Assembly (NCBI GenBank): GCA_036796435.1
Contig: DAIRCY010000076.1
Coordinates: 1-11,691 of the forward strand
Length of the DNA stretch: 11,691 nucleotides
From: JAJYVT01 sp036796435
GTDB taxonomy: Bacteria > Actinomycetota > Acidimicrobiia > Acidimicrobiales > RAAP-2
Direction of reading: 5' to 3'
Part shown: positions 4,392 to 11,691 of the stretch, piece after piece
Layout of the letters: each line of letters starts with the position of its first letter
Position numbering within the stretch: the stretch's first letter is position 1
Program-made: the position numbers and the translations under genes
The notes under the pieces: model-generated
Database searches by the model: none
Seen by the model: only the letters and a program-made list of their open reading frames with translations
Told to the model about the DNA's origin: nothing

Positions 4392-6470
4392 GTGGCATAC
4401 GCGCCGTCGGACATCCGCAACGTGGCCCTGGTCGGCCATCACGCGGCAGGCAAGACCACCCTCGTCGAAGCGTTGCTCTTGTCCACCGGCGCGCTGAGCC
4501 GCCAGGGATCGGTCGAGAAGGGCACGACGGTATGCGACTTCGAACCCGAGGAGATCGCCCGTCAGCTCTCGGTGTCCTTCGCCATCGCGCCGTGCACCGT
4601 CGACGGCGTGAAGTTGAACCTTCTCGACACCCCGGGCTATGCGGACTTCGCCACCGACATGCGCGACGCGCTCGGGGTCGCCGACCTCGCGGTCGTGGTG
4701 GTGAGCGCGACGGACGGGGTGCAGGCGCAGACCGAGGACGCCTGGCGGGCAGCCGGCGCGCTCGGCATCCCCCGCATCATCGTGATCGACAAGCTCGACC
4801 GTGAGCGCTCCGACTTCGACCGCACGCTCGCCGACGTCCGCTCCCGCTTCGGCGCCGGTGTCGCCCCGGTGGAGCTCCCGATCGGCTCGGAGAGCGAGTT
4901 CCGCGGCATCATCGACCTTCTCGACGACAGCGCGACCCTCTACGACACGAAGTCCGGACCTCCGCTGCGGGGAGTGGAAGGGCCGATACCCGACGAGCTG
5001 GCCGTCACCGAGCACGTGGTCCACGAACAGCTCGTCGAAGGCATCGTCGTCGGGGACGACGAGCTGACGGCCCGCTACCTCGACGGGGAGCAGATCGAGC
5101 GCGCGGAGCTCGAGGCGAGCCTCGCGTCCGGTGTGGCCTCGGGCGCCGTCTTCCCCGTCCTGTGCTGCTCGGGGACGACCGGGGTCGGCGTCGACCGGCT
5201 CGCCCGGCTCCTCGTCGAGCTGTGCCCGTCCCCCGACCGCGCCCGGCCGGCCCGGGTCACCGCCGGCGGCACGGTGACCGAGGTCGCGGCAGATCCGTCC
5301 GGGCCGCCGCTGCTCGTCGTCTGCAAGACCCTGTCCGACCAGCACGCGGGACGGCTCTCGCTGTGCAAGGTGCTCTCGGGAACGCTCAAGGCCGACACCG
5401 TGCTCACCAACCCGCGCACCCACAGCGACGAGCGGCTGCACGTCCTTTCGATGCTTCGCGGTCACGACACGACGCCCGTCGACGGAGTCGCCGCGGGCGA
5501 TTTCGTCGCGATCCCCCGCCTGACCGGGTCGCTCACCGGCGACACGCTCGCGCCGAAGGACAAGCCGGTGACCGTCGTGTTCCCCGACGCAGAGACGCCT
5601 GCGCTCAGCGTCGCCGTCGCGCCCGCCTCGCGCGCGGACGAAGACAAGCTCATGTCGGCACTCCAGCGGATCTGCGAAGAGGACCGCAGTCTCTCGGTGA
5701 GCCGCAACGACGAGGCGCACCAGACGGTCCTCGGCGTCTCCGGTGAGGTCCACCTCGCGGTCACGCTCGAGCGGCTCTCGCGAAAGTTCGGGGTGACCGT
5801 GGAGCGCCAGGAGGTGGCGATCCCCTACCGCGAGACGATCTCCAAACCGGCGGCCGCCGAGGGGAAGCACAAGAAGCAGTCGGGCGGCCACGGACAGTTC
5901 GGCGTCTGCCATCTGCGCGTCGAACCACTCGAACGCGGGGAGGGCTTCCGATTCCACGACGAGGTGGTGGGCGGCGCGATCCCCCGCCAGTACATCCCGG
6001 CAGTCGAAAAGGGGGTCGCCGAGGCGATGTCACGCGGGGGTGCCTACGGCTACCCGGTGGTCGACGTGTCCGTCACCGTCGACGACGGCAAGTACCACTC
6101 GGTCGACTCGTCGGAGCTCAGCTTCAAGACGGCGGCCATGCTCGGATTCCGCGAAGCCATCGCGCACGCCGGGCCGATCCTCCTGGAGCCGGTCTCCAAG
6201 GTCGTGGTCACGGTGCCCGCGGAGCTCCAGGGCGATGTCCTCGGCGACCTGAACTCACGGCGCGGGAGGATCGTCGGCACCGAGGTCACCGACGACGGCC
6301 TACAGAAGGTGACGGCGATGGTGCCGACGGCGGAGCTCGCTCGCTACGCCGTGGATCTGCGCGCCCTCACGGGCGGGCGCGGACGGTTCCGCGCGGAGCA
6401 CGACCACTACGACCCGGTTCCCGAGCACCTCGTCGCAGGCCTCGCGAGGACCGTGGCGAGCGAGGCGTAG
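4392..6470 (+). CDS. Elongation factor G-like GTPase (EF-G-2 type paralogue)
   Basis: 692 aa, five-domain EF-G architecture in full length. It belongs to the EF-G-2 branch (Thermus EF-G-2, mycobacterial FusA2) rather than canonical FusA. Seen: P-loop GHHAAGKT (15-22); VEKGTTVCDFEPEE (41-54), the EF-G-2 form of switch I; G3 DTPGYADF with Tyr83 where canonical EF-G has the catalytic-loop His; G4 as IDKLD (132-136) instead of NKxD; later domains with KHKKQSGGHGQFG, YHSVDSSELSF and LTGGRGRF. It probably binds the ribosome and hydrolyses GTP, but the role of this branch (translocation, recycling or stress) is not settled. It follows the lipoprotein gene by 58 bp, with its own strong ribosome binding site, and converges with the Kelch gene 40 bp away. 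Not the housekeeping fusA: no rpsL, rpsG or tuf is adjacent. Confidence 0.93.
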   Translation: MAYAPSDIRNVALVGHHAAGKTTLVEALLLSTGALSRQGSVEKGTTVCDFEPEEIARQLSVSFAIAPCTVDGVKLNLLDTPGYADFATDMRDALGVADLAVVVVSATDGVQAQTEDAWRAAGALGIPRIIVIDKLDRERSDFDRTLADVRSRFGAGVAPVELPIGSESEFRGIIDLLDDSATLYDTKSGPPLRGVEGPIPDELAVTEHVVHEQLVEGIVVGDDELTARYLDGEQIERAELEASLASGVASGAVFPVLCCSGTTGVGVDRLARLLVELCPSPDRARPARVTAGGTVTEVAADPSGPPLLVVCKTLSDQHAGRLSLCKVLSGTLKADTVLTNPRTHSDERLHVLSMLRGHDTTPVDGVAAGDFVAIPRLTGSLTGDTLAPKDKPVTVVFPDAETPALSVAVAPASRADEDKLMSALQRICEEDRSLSVSRNDEAHQTVLGVSGEVHLAVTLERLSRKFGVTVERQEVAIPYRETISKPAAAEGKHKKQSGGHGQFGVCHLRVEPLERGEGFRFHDEVVGGAIPRQYIPAVEKGVAEAMSRGGAYGYPVVDVSVTVDDGKYHSVDSSELSFKTAAMLGFREAIAHAGPILLEPVSKVVVTVPAELQGDVLGDLNSRRGRIVGTEVTDDGLQKVTAMVPTAELARYAVDLRALTGGRGRFRAEHDHYDPVPEHLVAGLARTVASEA

Positions 6471-6510
6471 CGAGGTCGCCGCCTTCACCGCCGGCGCCGC
6501 CACGCTCGCG

Positions 6511-7647
6511 TCAGCGACGGAGGACGATCCTTTGGGCGGTGGCCACCTGGACACCGTCGCGTTCTCCGCCGACGAGCCAGACCGCCTTCTTCCAGGCGAC
6601 GACCGCCGCGTAGGCGACGGGCGCGGCGAGGTGCCCCGCGATACCGAACGAACCCGTCGCGGGATCGAACGACCAGATCGTCGAGCCTGAGACCGGCGGC
6701 GTCCCCTGCTCGTAGCTGTCGCCGCCGGCGAGGAAGATACGGCCGCCGAGCTCGAAGGCGGCCGCGCCCTGGACAGCGTGCGGGAGCGCACCGACGACCC
6801 GCGCGCTGCGCGTCCTCGGATCGATCTCCTGGACGACGGCGACCTGTTGGCCCGGCGGCGGTGTTGTCGACCCCGCCGGTGTCGAGTACTCCGATGTCGT
6901 GCCTCCCGAAACCGACTCGCCGCCGAACACGAAGATCTTCCCCCCGTCGGCCGCGACCGCCGGGTAGCGGACCCCCACCGGCAGGTCGACCACCGTCGAG
7001 AAGCTTGCCCCGTCGCGCGTCGCGAGCACCGCCGCGTCCCCGTTGGCGCCGTCGTAGCCGCCGATGACGTACGCCGTCTTGCCGACCGTCAACGCCTCGT
7101 CATCCGCACGGACCTGCGGGAGCTGCCCGGTGACGGTGACGACGCCGGAGCTCCCGCCGGCACCCGCGCTCGCTCGGGCGAGTGTCAGGGCTTCGACCGT
7201 GGCGAAGGGTGTGCTCTCGCCGCCGCCGAAGAGGAACGCCTTTCGGCCGAGCACCGCAGTCCCTGCGTCGTGCGTCGGGCTTGCGAGTGTCGCGACCGAC
7301 CTGAACCTGCCGGTCGACGTGGAGAGGATCCCGACGTTCGCCGAGCTCGAGCCCGAAGAGAGCAACCCGCCGATCAGGAGGATCCGGCCGTCTCCGAGCG
7401 GGGCCGCACCCGCACGCGAGACCGCGTCGGGGAGCCGCCAGCGGGCGAGGGAGACTTTCAGCGTCGGGGCGCCGCGGGAACCAGACCGCAGCGGATGGGC
7501 CGAGGCTCCGGACGCGCACGTGACCAGGCTGATCGACGCCGTCGCGACCAGCACGAGCGCGCGCCTGGCAGGGGCGCGCAGGCTGGCGCGACGAAGGCGC
7601 TGCCCGCGGCGCTGTTGCGAATTCAGACGCAGTTGCAGGGGGCCCAC
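6511..7647 (-). CDS. Secreted Kelch-repeat beta-propeller protein
   Basis: 378 aa, exported, function unknown. The Arg-rich N-terminus (QQRRGQRLRR) leads into a hydrophobic segment ALVLVATASISLV and a type I cleavage site ASA|HP near residue 50; LVTC at 41-44 is a poor lipobox. The rest is a propeller of six Kelch-like blades, each with a hydrophobic strand ending in a Gly pair: GRILLIGG, KAFLFGG, TAYVIGG, KIFVFGG, RIFLAGG and AVWLVGG. A Ser/Thr/Pro-rich insert (STPAGSTTPPPGQQ) breaks the fourth blade. The GTG at 7647 is the only usual start codon that keeps the signal peptide; it lies 19 nt after the HIT stop, so the gene is probably a distal member of that operon. Such proteins usually bind glycans or proteins, but nothing here identifies the ligand. 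Confidence 0.85.
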   Translation of the reverse strand: MGPLQLRLNSQQRRGQRLRRASLRAPARRALVLVATASISLVTCASGASAHPLRSGSRGAPTLKVSLARWRLPDAVSRAGAAPLGDGRILLIGGLLSSGSSSANVGILSTSTGRFRSVATLASPTHDAGTAVLGRKAFLFGGGESTPFATVEALTLARASAGAGGSSGVVTVTGQLPQVRADDEALTVGKTAYVIGGYDGANGDAAVLATRDGASFSTVVDLPVGVRYPAVAADGGKIFVFGGESVSGGTTSEYSTPAGSTTPPPGQQVAVVQEIDPRTRSARVVGALPHAVQGAAAFELGGRIFLAGGDSYEQGTPPVSGSTIWSFDPATGSFGIAGHLAAPVAYAAVVAWKKAVWLVGGERDGVQVATAQRIVLRR

Positions 7648-7666
7648 TCCGATGCCGCTCTGGTTA

Positions 7667-8188
7667 TCACGATCGGTCTGCCGGCGGCCACGCAGGGGCG
7701 AGCTTGTCCCACGCGCCGGTGAGCGTCTCGGGGATGACCCGCACGCCGGCGACCGACGTCATGAAGTTCGTGTCGCCGGACCATCGCGGGACGACGTGGA
7801 GGTGGAGGTGACGAGGGATCCCGGCCCCCGCGGCCCGGCCCAGGTTCGCGCCGATGTTGATCCCGTCGGGACCGTACGCCACCGAGAGTGAGCGCGCCGC
7901 GGCCCGCGTCGTCCCCCACAGCTCCGCGGACTCCTCCTCGGTGAGCTCGTCGAGCTCGGAGAGGTGGCGAAGGGGCAGCACGAGCAGGTGGCCGCTCGCG
8001 TAGGGATAGGCGTTCAGCACCGCGAACGCCAGCCGACCCCGCCACACGATCCCGTTGTCTCGTGACGGCTCCCCGCTCTCTGCGATCGCGCAGAAGACGC
8101 AGCCGTCGTCGACACCCTTGCGCTCGGCCTCGGTCGCCTGTCGCACGTACGCGTTGCGCCAGCCGGCCCAGAGCTGCTCGAAAGGCAT
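7667..8188 (-). CDS. HIT-family protein, Ap4A phosphorylase-like (Rv2613c type)
   Basis: 173 aa cytoplasmic nucleotide hydrolase/transferase. The histidine triad is HLHLHVVPRW (H127, H129, H131). Around it are VLNAYPYASGHLLVLPLRHLSELDELT (58-84) and DGINIGANLGRAAGAGIP (108-125), matching the actinobacterial family that includes M. tuberculosis Rv2613c, known to phosphorolyse diadenosine tetraphosphate. CVFC (30-33) is a likely metal-binding Cys pair. ATG at 8188 lies 2 nt after the thrS stop, giving tight coupling. This pairing makes sense because aminoacyl-tRNA synthetases make Ap4A as a by-product. The substrate is inferred from the family. Confidence 0.92.
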   Translation of the reverse strand: MPFEQLWAGWRNAYVRQATEAERKGVDDGCVFCAIAESGEPSRDNGIVWRGRLAFAVLNAYPYASGHLLVLPLRHLSELDELTEEESAELWGTTRAAARSLSVAYGPDGINIGANLGRAAGAGIPRHLHLHVVPRWSGDTNFMTSVAGVRVIPETLTGAWDKLAPAWPPADRS

Positions 8189-8190
8189 CG

Positions 8191-10176
8191 TCAGGCCGCC
8201 GGCGACGTCCGCCGAGACGAGACGTCCTCACGCACGCGAAGGATGGCGTCTTCGAGCTGGACACCACGTTCGGGCCGCTCGTCCCCGCGTCTGTTCACCC
8301 CGACGGTGCCTGATGCGACGTCGTCGTCCCCGACGACGAGCACGTAGGGGACCTTCTCCAGCTTCGCGCGCCTGATCCGGCCCCCGAGCGGCTCGCTCGC
8401 GTCTTCCATGTCCGCGCGCAGCCCTTCGGCACCGAAGCGTTCTGCCGCGGCGGTGGCGTACGCCACGTGGTCGTCGCGGACGGGCAGCAGGCGCACCTGC
8501 ACGGGGGAGAGCCAAGTCGGCAGATTGCCGGCGTAGTGCTCGAGAAGCACGCCGAAGAAGCGCTCGACAGAGCCGAAGAGCGCGCGGTGGACCATCACGG
8601 GGCGGTGCTTTGCGTTGTCGGCCCCCGTGTACTCGAGTCCGAAGCGGTTCGGCAGCTGGAAGTCCAGCTGCACGGTGGACATCTGCCAGTTCCGGCCGAT
8701 CGCGTCGCGTGCCTGGACCGAGATCTTCGGACCGTAGAAGGCGCCGCCCCCTTCGTCCATGGCGAGCTCGAGCCCCCTGCCCTCGGCCACCTCCCGCAGC
8801 ACCCGGGTCGCCTCGTCCCAGTCCTCGTCCGACCCGACGGCCTTTTCCTCGGGCTTCGTCGAGAGCTCGAGCCAGAAGTCGTCGAGGCCGTAGTCCCGCA
8901 GGAGGTCCAGGACGAAGTTCAGCGCGCGGTCGAGCTCGTCGGGGAGCTGCTCGCGCGTGCAGAAGATGTGCGCGTCGTCCTGGGTCATCCCGCGCACGCG
9001 GGTGAGGCCGTGCACGACGCCGGACTTCTCGTACCGGTAGACGGTGCCGAACTCGAAGAGCCGCATCGGCAGCTCGCGGTAGGAGCGTTGCTTGCTCCGG
9101 TAGACGAGGACATGGAAGGGGCAGTTCATCGGCTTTACGTAGTAGGTCGTGCCGTCGTCGAGCTCCATCGGCGGGTACATCGAGTCCGCGTACCAGTCGA
9201 CGTGGCCAGACTCCTGGAAGAGCGGCGCCTTCGTGATGTGCGGCGAGTAGACGAACTCGTACCCGCCCTCGGCATGGCGCCGGCGCGAGTAGTCCTCCAT
9301 CTCGCGCCGGACGATGCCTCCCTTCGGGTGGAAGACCGGCAGCCCCGAGCCGATCTCGTCGGGGAACGAGAACAGGTCGAGCTCCTGGCCGAGACGGCGG
9401 TGGTCGCGCCGCTCCGCCTCCTCGAGCCGGTGCAGGTAGTCCGAGAGCGCCGCCTCGGACTCCCATGCCGTCCCGTAGATCCGCTGGAGCTGTTGGCGGT
9501 GCTCGTCGCCGCGCCAGTACGCGCCGGCGACGCGCATGAGCTTGAAGTGGCCCAGGCGTCCCGTCGAGGGGACGTGCGGCCCACGACAGAGGTCGACGAA
9601 CGCGTCCGAGTTCCGGTACGTCGACACCGCAGGGCTCCCTCCGTCACCCCCTGCGTCGACCTCGTCGGCTCCCGCGGCGACAGCCTCGATGATCTCCTGC
9701 TTGTAGGGCTGCGCGGCGAAGACCCCGAGGGCCTCGTCAGCCGAGAGCTCCTGGCGGACGAAGGGCTGGTCCTCCGCGATGATCTCGCGCATCGTGGCGT
9801 CCACCCGGGCGAGGTCCTCCTCGGAGAAGTGCGCTCCGTCGGGCAGCTCGAAGTCGTAGTAGAAGCCGTCTGCGATGACCGGGCCGATGGCGAAGCGTGC
9901 GCCGTGCCAGAGCCGCAGCACAGCCTGGGCCATCACGTGCGCGGTCGAATGTCGCAGGACGTCGCGGCCGGCACCGGAGTCCGCCGTGACGATCGACACG
10001 GAGGCCCCGTCGGGCAACGGCGAGGCGAGGTCGACCAGGTGACCGTCCACCTCGGCGGCGATCGCCGCGGCCGCGAGGCGACGCCCGATCGTGGCGGCGA
10101 GGTCTGCGGCCGTCGAGCCTTGGGGCAGCTCCCGGTCCGAGCCGTCGGGGAGCTTGACCTTCACCATCGTCGCCAT
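8191..10176 (-). CDS. thrS: Threonine-tRNA ligase
   Basis: 661 aa, full length. It charges tRNA-Thr and edits mischarged seryl-tRNA in the cytoplasm. Domains in order: TGS (about 1-65); editing domain with HSTAH (H76, H80) and VDLCRGPH (C197, H201); class II catalytic core with motif 2 VRGMTQDDAHIF; the zinc ligands C352 (KPMNCPFH), H403 (DDAH) and H530 (VMVHRALFGSVERF); and a C-terminal anticodon-binding domain. The ATG at 10176 begins MATMVKVKLPDG, which matches TGS starts; a further in-frame extension upstream to 10605 is the antisense frame of mshC and is discarded. GGAAGG lies 13 nt upstream, a rather distant ribosome binding site, and the second ATG at 10167 is a possible alternative. 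The gene heads a tight thrS-HIT unit. Confidence 0.98.
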   Translation of the reverse strand: MATMVKVKLPDGSDRELPQGSTAADLAATIGRRLAAAAIAAEVDGHLVDLASPLPDGASVSIVTADSGAGRDVLRHSTAHVMAQAVLRLWHGARFAIGPVIADGFYYDFELPDGAHFSEEDLARVDATMREIIAEDQPFVRQELSADEALGVFAAQPYKQEIIEAVAAGADEVDAGGDGGSPAVSTYRNSDAFVDLCRGPHVPSTGRLGHFKLMRVAGAYWRGDEHRQQLQRIYGTAWESEAALSDYLHRLEEAERRDHRRLGQELDLFSFPDEIGSGLPVFHPKGGIVRREMEDYSRRRHAEGGYEFVYSPHITKAPLFQESGHVDWYADSMYPPMELDDGTTYYVKPMNCPFHVLVYRSKQRSYRELPMRLFEFGTVYRYEKSGVVHGLTRVRGMTQDDAHIFCTREQLPDELDRALNFVLDLLRDYGLDDFWLELSTKPEEKAVGSDEDWDEATRVLREVAEGRGLELAMDEGGGAFYGPKISVQARDAIGRNWQMSTVQLDFQLPNRFGLEYTGADNAKHRPVMVHRALFGSVERFFGVLLEHYAGNLPTWLSPVQVRLLPVRDDHVAYATAAAERFGAEGLRADMEDASEPLGGRIRRAKLEKVPYVLVVGDDDVASGTVGVNRRGDERPERGVQLEDAILRVREDVSSRRTSPAA

Positions 10177-10225
10177 CGACCCGTCTCGTCCTTCCGTCTT
10201 CCCTCGTCCGCCGTCGGGTCGAAGA

Positions 10226-10231
10226 ACGCTA
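10226..10231 (-). promoter_or_regulatory. Candidate -10 box upstream of thrS
   Basis: TAGCGT (TAnnnT) lies in the 70-bp gap between the mshC stop and the thrS start, and would start transcription about 40 nt before thrS. No convincing -35 sits 16-18 bp upstream (TTTGAG is too close). Thus thrS may have its own promoter or may simply be read from the mshC transcript. Confidence 0.3.
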
Positions 10232-10246
10232 CCTTCGGTCGTCCGC

Positions 10247-11371
10247 TCAAAGGACGACGCCGAGCAGGGCCGCGCCGGCTGCCACGGAGTGTCCGGAGGC
10301 GGCGAGCCCGTCGAGCGCGGCGAGCGCTCCCGGCGCATCGAGGTCGTCGTCGAGCCGCTCGCGCACCGCTTCGAGACCTGGGTCGAGACGGGCTCCAACG
10401 CCTCGGGCAGCCTGCCACCGCTCGAGACGCTCGGAGGCATGCCGGAGGTCGTCGTCGCTCCAGTCCCAGTCGGAGCGGTAGTGGTGCTCGAGAAGAGCGA
10501 GCCGCACGACGGCCGGCTCCCACTCCTTGAGCAGATCCCCGACGAAGACGAGGTTCCCGAGCGACTTGGACATCTTCCGGCCGCCGAGGCCGACCAAGCC
10601 GACATGCAGCCAGTGGCGTACGAACTGCCGGCCGGTCACGGCCTCGGACTGGGCCGTCTCGCATTCGTGGTGCGGGAAGACGAGGTCCCGTCCCCCGCCG
10701 TGCAGGTCCACCGTCGGGCCGAGCTCGCGCATCGCGAGTGCCGAGCACTCGACGTGCCACCCGGGTCTCCCGGGGCCCCAACGCGACTCCCAGGACGGCT
10801 CGTCGGGCAGCGACGGTTGCCAGAGGACGAAGTCGAGCCGATGGCGCTTGGCGGGGTCGTCCGGGTTCCCCCCGTGCTCGGCCGCGAGCTCGAGCATCTC
10901 GTCCTCCGGGAGATGGCTGACCTTCCCGAAGCCCGGGAATCTCGTCACGTCGAAGTACACGCCGCCCCCCGATCGGTACGCATGACCGGTGTCGAGCGCG
11001 GTGCCGATGAGCCCGAGGATGTCGGGGATGGCCGAGGTGGCCCGCGGCTCGACGTCGGGAGCGAGCAGCCCGAGTGCCGTCATGTCGGCGTCGAAGCGTG
11101 CCATCTCCTCGGCGGCAAGGTCGAGGTAGTGCACGCCGAGCTCGCGAGCCTTGCGGAGGATGTCGTCGTCGACGTCGGTGACGTTGCGCACGCAACGCAC
11201 CCGGTGGCCCATGTCCTCGAGGCGGCGCCTGAGCACGTCGTAGGTGAGATACGCGGCGGCGTGGCCCAGATGCGCCGAGTCGTACGGCGTGATGCCGCAG
11301 GTGTACATGGAGACGACGGGACCTGGCTGGAAGGGAACCACGTCCTGGCGGGCGGTGTCGTAGAGGCGCAC
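10247..11371 (-). CDS. mshC: Mycothiol synthesis Cys:GlcN-Ins ligase
   Basis: 374 aa. It uses ATP to join cysteine to 1-O-glucosaminyl-inositol, the third committed step of mycothiol synthesis. It is a class I CysRS relative: zinc/active-site Cys25 in MYTCGITPYD, HLGH (34-37), HVECSA (C209), FPHHE (234-236) and KMSKS (266-270). It is identified as MshC rather than cysteinyl-tRNA synthetase because it begins with RLYDTA..V.P..PG, reads CGITPYD..HLGHA (CysRS has CGPTVYD), is about 90 residues shorter with no tRNA-binding C-terminal domain, and ends LDDDLDAPGALAALDGLA..LLGVVL as MshC does. The N-terminus is some 20 residues shorter than in M. tuberculosis. GTG at 11371 lies 1 nt after the npdG-type stop, so the pair is an operon. 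Confidence 0.93.
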   Translation of the reverse strand: MRLYDTARQDVVPFQPGPVVSMYTCGITPYDSAHLGHAAAYLTYDVLRRRLEDMGHRVRCVRNVTDVDDDILRKARELGVHYLDLAAEEMARFDADMTALGLLAPDVEPRATSAIPDILGLIGTALDTGHAYRSGGGVYFDVTRFPGFGKVSHLPEDEMLELAAEHGGNPDDPAKRHRLDFVLWQPSLPDEPSWESRWGPGRPGWHVECSALAMRELGPTVDLHGGGRDLVFPHHECETAQSEAVTGRQFVRHWLHVGLVGLGGRKMSKSLGNLVFVGDLLKEWEPAVVRLALLEHHYRSDWDWSDDDLRHASERLERWQAARGVGARLDPGLEAVRERLDDDLDAPGALAALDGLAASGHSVAAGAALLGVVL

Positions 11372-11372
11372 C

Positions 11373-11691
11373 TCAGATCCCCGCGAGCTTCAAGGTCGAG
11401 TGCGCGCGGTGACGGATGTTCAAGGTGACGCACACCGCCGTGAAGGCCTCGATGGCCGCGGCCTGGCCGAGGCTGCCGGCGTCGAGCGGGCGGAGGCCCT
11501 CGATGCGCTCGACGAGCGACATCGCCGCCGCCGTCGCCTCCGGGTCGTCCGCGCAGACGAGGACGTCCGCGATCAGCCCGGAGTCGAGGTCCGCCATCTC
11601 CCTCGCGGGTAGGTGGTGGAAGGCCGCGGCCACCTTGGTCCGCGGCAGGGCCGCCTGCACGGCGGCGGCAACCGAGCCACGCGGGTGGAAG
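11373..11691 (-). CDS. npdG: F420-dependent NADP reductase / NADPH:F420 oxidoreductase, C-terminal part (runs off the window)
   Basis: The last 105 residues of a protein that continues past the right edge. It would move hydride between NADP(H) and coenzyme F420. Seen: KVAAAFHHLPAREM, a central ADVLVCADDPEATAAAMSLVERI and GLRPLDAGSLGQAAAIEAFTAVCVTLN, ending RAHSTLKLAGI; these match the C-terminal half of NpdG/Fno enzymes, including the D-A-G-x-L and (A/N)-x-x-x-E-A-x-T segments. The N-terminal Rossmann motif with the NADP site is outside the window, so a related NAD(P)-binding oxidoreductase cannot be fully excluded. An internal GTG at 11660 is not the start, because the frame stays open upstream. 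The gene sits 1 nt before mshC. Confidence 0.82.
   Translation of the reverse strand, partial: FHPRGSVAAAVQAALPRTKVAAAFHHLPAREMADLDSGLIADVLVCADDPEATAAAMSLVERIEGLRPLDAGSLGQAAAIEAFTAVCVTLNIRHRAHSTLKLAGI

Noticed and set aside
2969..4420. Minus-strand open frame (483 codons) opposite the lipoprotein gene
   Set aside because: Antisense of the propeller; contains a run of RRRAA from the reverse of the GGTSA repeat and no domain.
4272..5957. Long minus-strand open frame (561 codons) opposite the EF-G-like gene
   Set aside because: Antisense of a convincing GTPase; low-complexity Arg/Asp/Val peptide without motifs.
6471..6510. Bidirectional terminator between the convergent EF-G-like and Kelch genes
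   Set aside because: Only 40 bp; I find no compact hairpin followed by T residues on either strand.
10177..10246. T-box riboswitch before thrS
   Set aside because: Only 70 bp, with no recognisable T-box core or terminator/antiterminator pair.
8467..10530. Long plus-strand open frame (687 codons) opposite thrS
   Set aside because: It is the antisense of thrS; the composition is Arg/Val/Glu-rich with no recognisable domain. High GC suppresses stops in antisense frames.
10177..10605. N-terminal extension of ThrS
   Set aside because: Lies antisense to mshC and has no synthetase similarity; the TGS domain starts properly at 10176.
10247..11371. Cysteinyl-tRNA synthetase
   Set aside because: CGITPYD instead of CGPTVYD, short length without tRNA-binding domain and the MshC-type C-terminus indicate the mycothiol ligase.
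1..11691. CRISPR arrays, tRNA/rRNA genes, insertion sequences or toxin-antitoxin/defence modules
   Set aside because: No spaced repeat arrays, no tRNA-like clover patterns, no transposase motifs and no recognisable defence domains were seen on either strand.

Overview
The window is very GC-rich and carries genes for phosphatidylinositol (PI) lipids, mycothiol (mshC) and coenzyme F420 (npdG-type), so it comes from an actinobacterium. An Acidimicrobiia-like or other deep-branching, uncultured member is my inference. A run of 10 Ns at 2462-2471 shows a scaffolded draft assembly.

Layout. On the minus strand, reading from right to left: the 3' part of an F420/NADPH oxidoreductase gene (11691-11373), mshC (11371-10247), thrS (10176-8191), a HIT/Ap4A phosphorylase-type gene (8188-7667) and a secreted Kelch protein (7647-6511). 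The adjacent genes are 1-20 nt apart, except for 70 bp before thrS. Next comes a plus-strand pair: a beta-propeller lipoprotein (about 3020-4333) and an EF-G-2-type translational GTPase (4392-6470). The minus strand then resumes with a CDP-alcohol phosphatidyltransferase/PI synthase gene (2880-1874), patA (1884-967) and a pimA-like glycosyltransferase (977 to the window edge).

How the genes work together. The left cluster (pgsA-type, patA, pimA) forms the first steps of PI mannoside synthesis: PI synthesis, mannosylation and acylation. On the right, mshC makes the cysteine ligation step of mycothiol and npdG-type protein moves hydride between F420 and NADP(H), so two redox cofactors sit beside threonyl-tRNA synthetase. 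In many actinobacteria thrS, the HIT gene, pgsA, patA and pimA are contiguous. Here they keep order and orientation but are split by a block with two exported beta-propeller proteins and an EF-G paralogue.

Main cautions and discoveries. Two stretches of about 90 bp look foreign to the genes they sit in: 2472-2562 encodes the C-terminal signature of formate-tetrahydrofolate ligase inside the PI synthase gene, next to the N gap; 1-96 resembles the C-terminus of a CobN-type cobaltochelatase fused to PimA. Both look like chimeric contig ends. An exact 17-bp direct repeat lies at both stop/start overlaps of the pgsA-patA-pimA operon. The lipoprotein gene has no ATG, GTG or TTG at its apparent start. 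I see no CRISPR, tRNA, rRNA, transposon or convincing new defence-type system.
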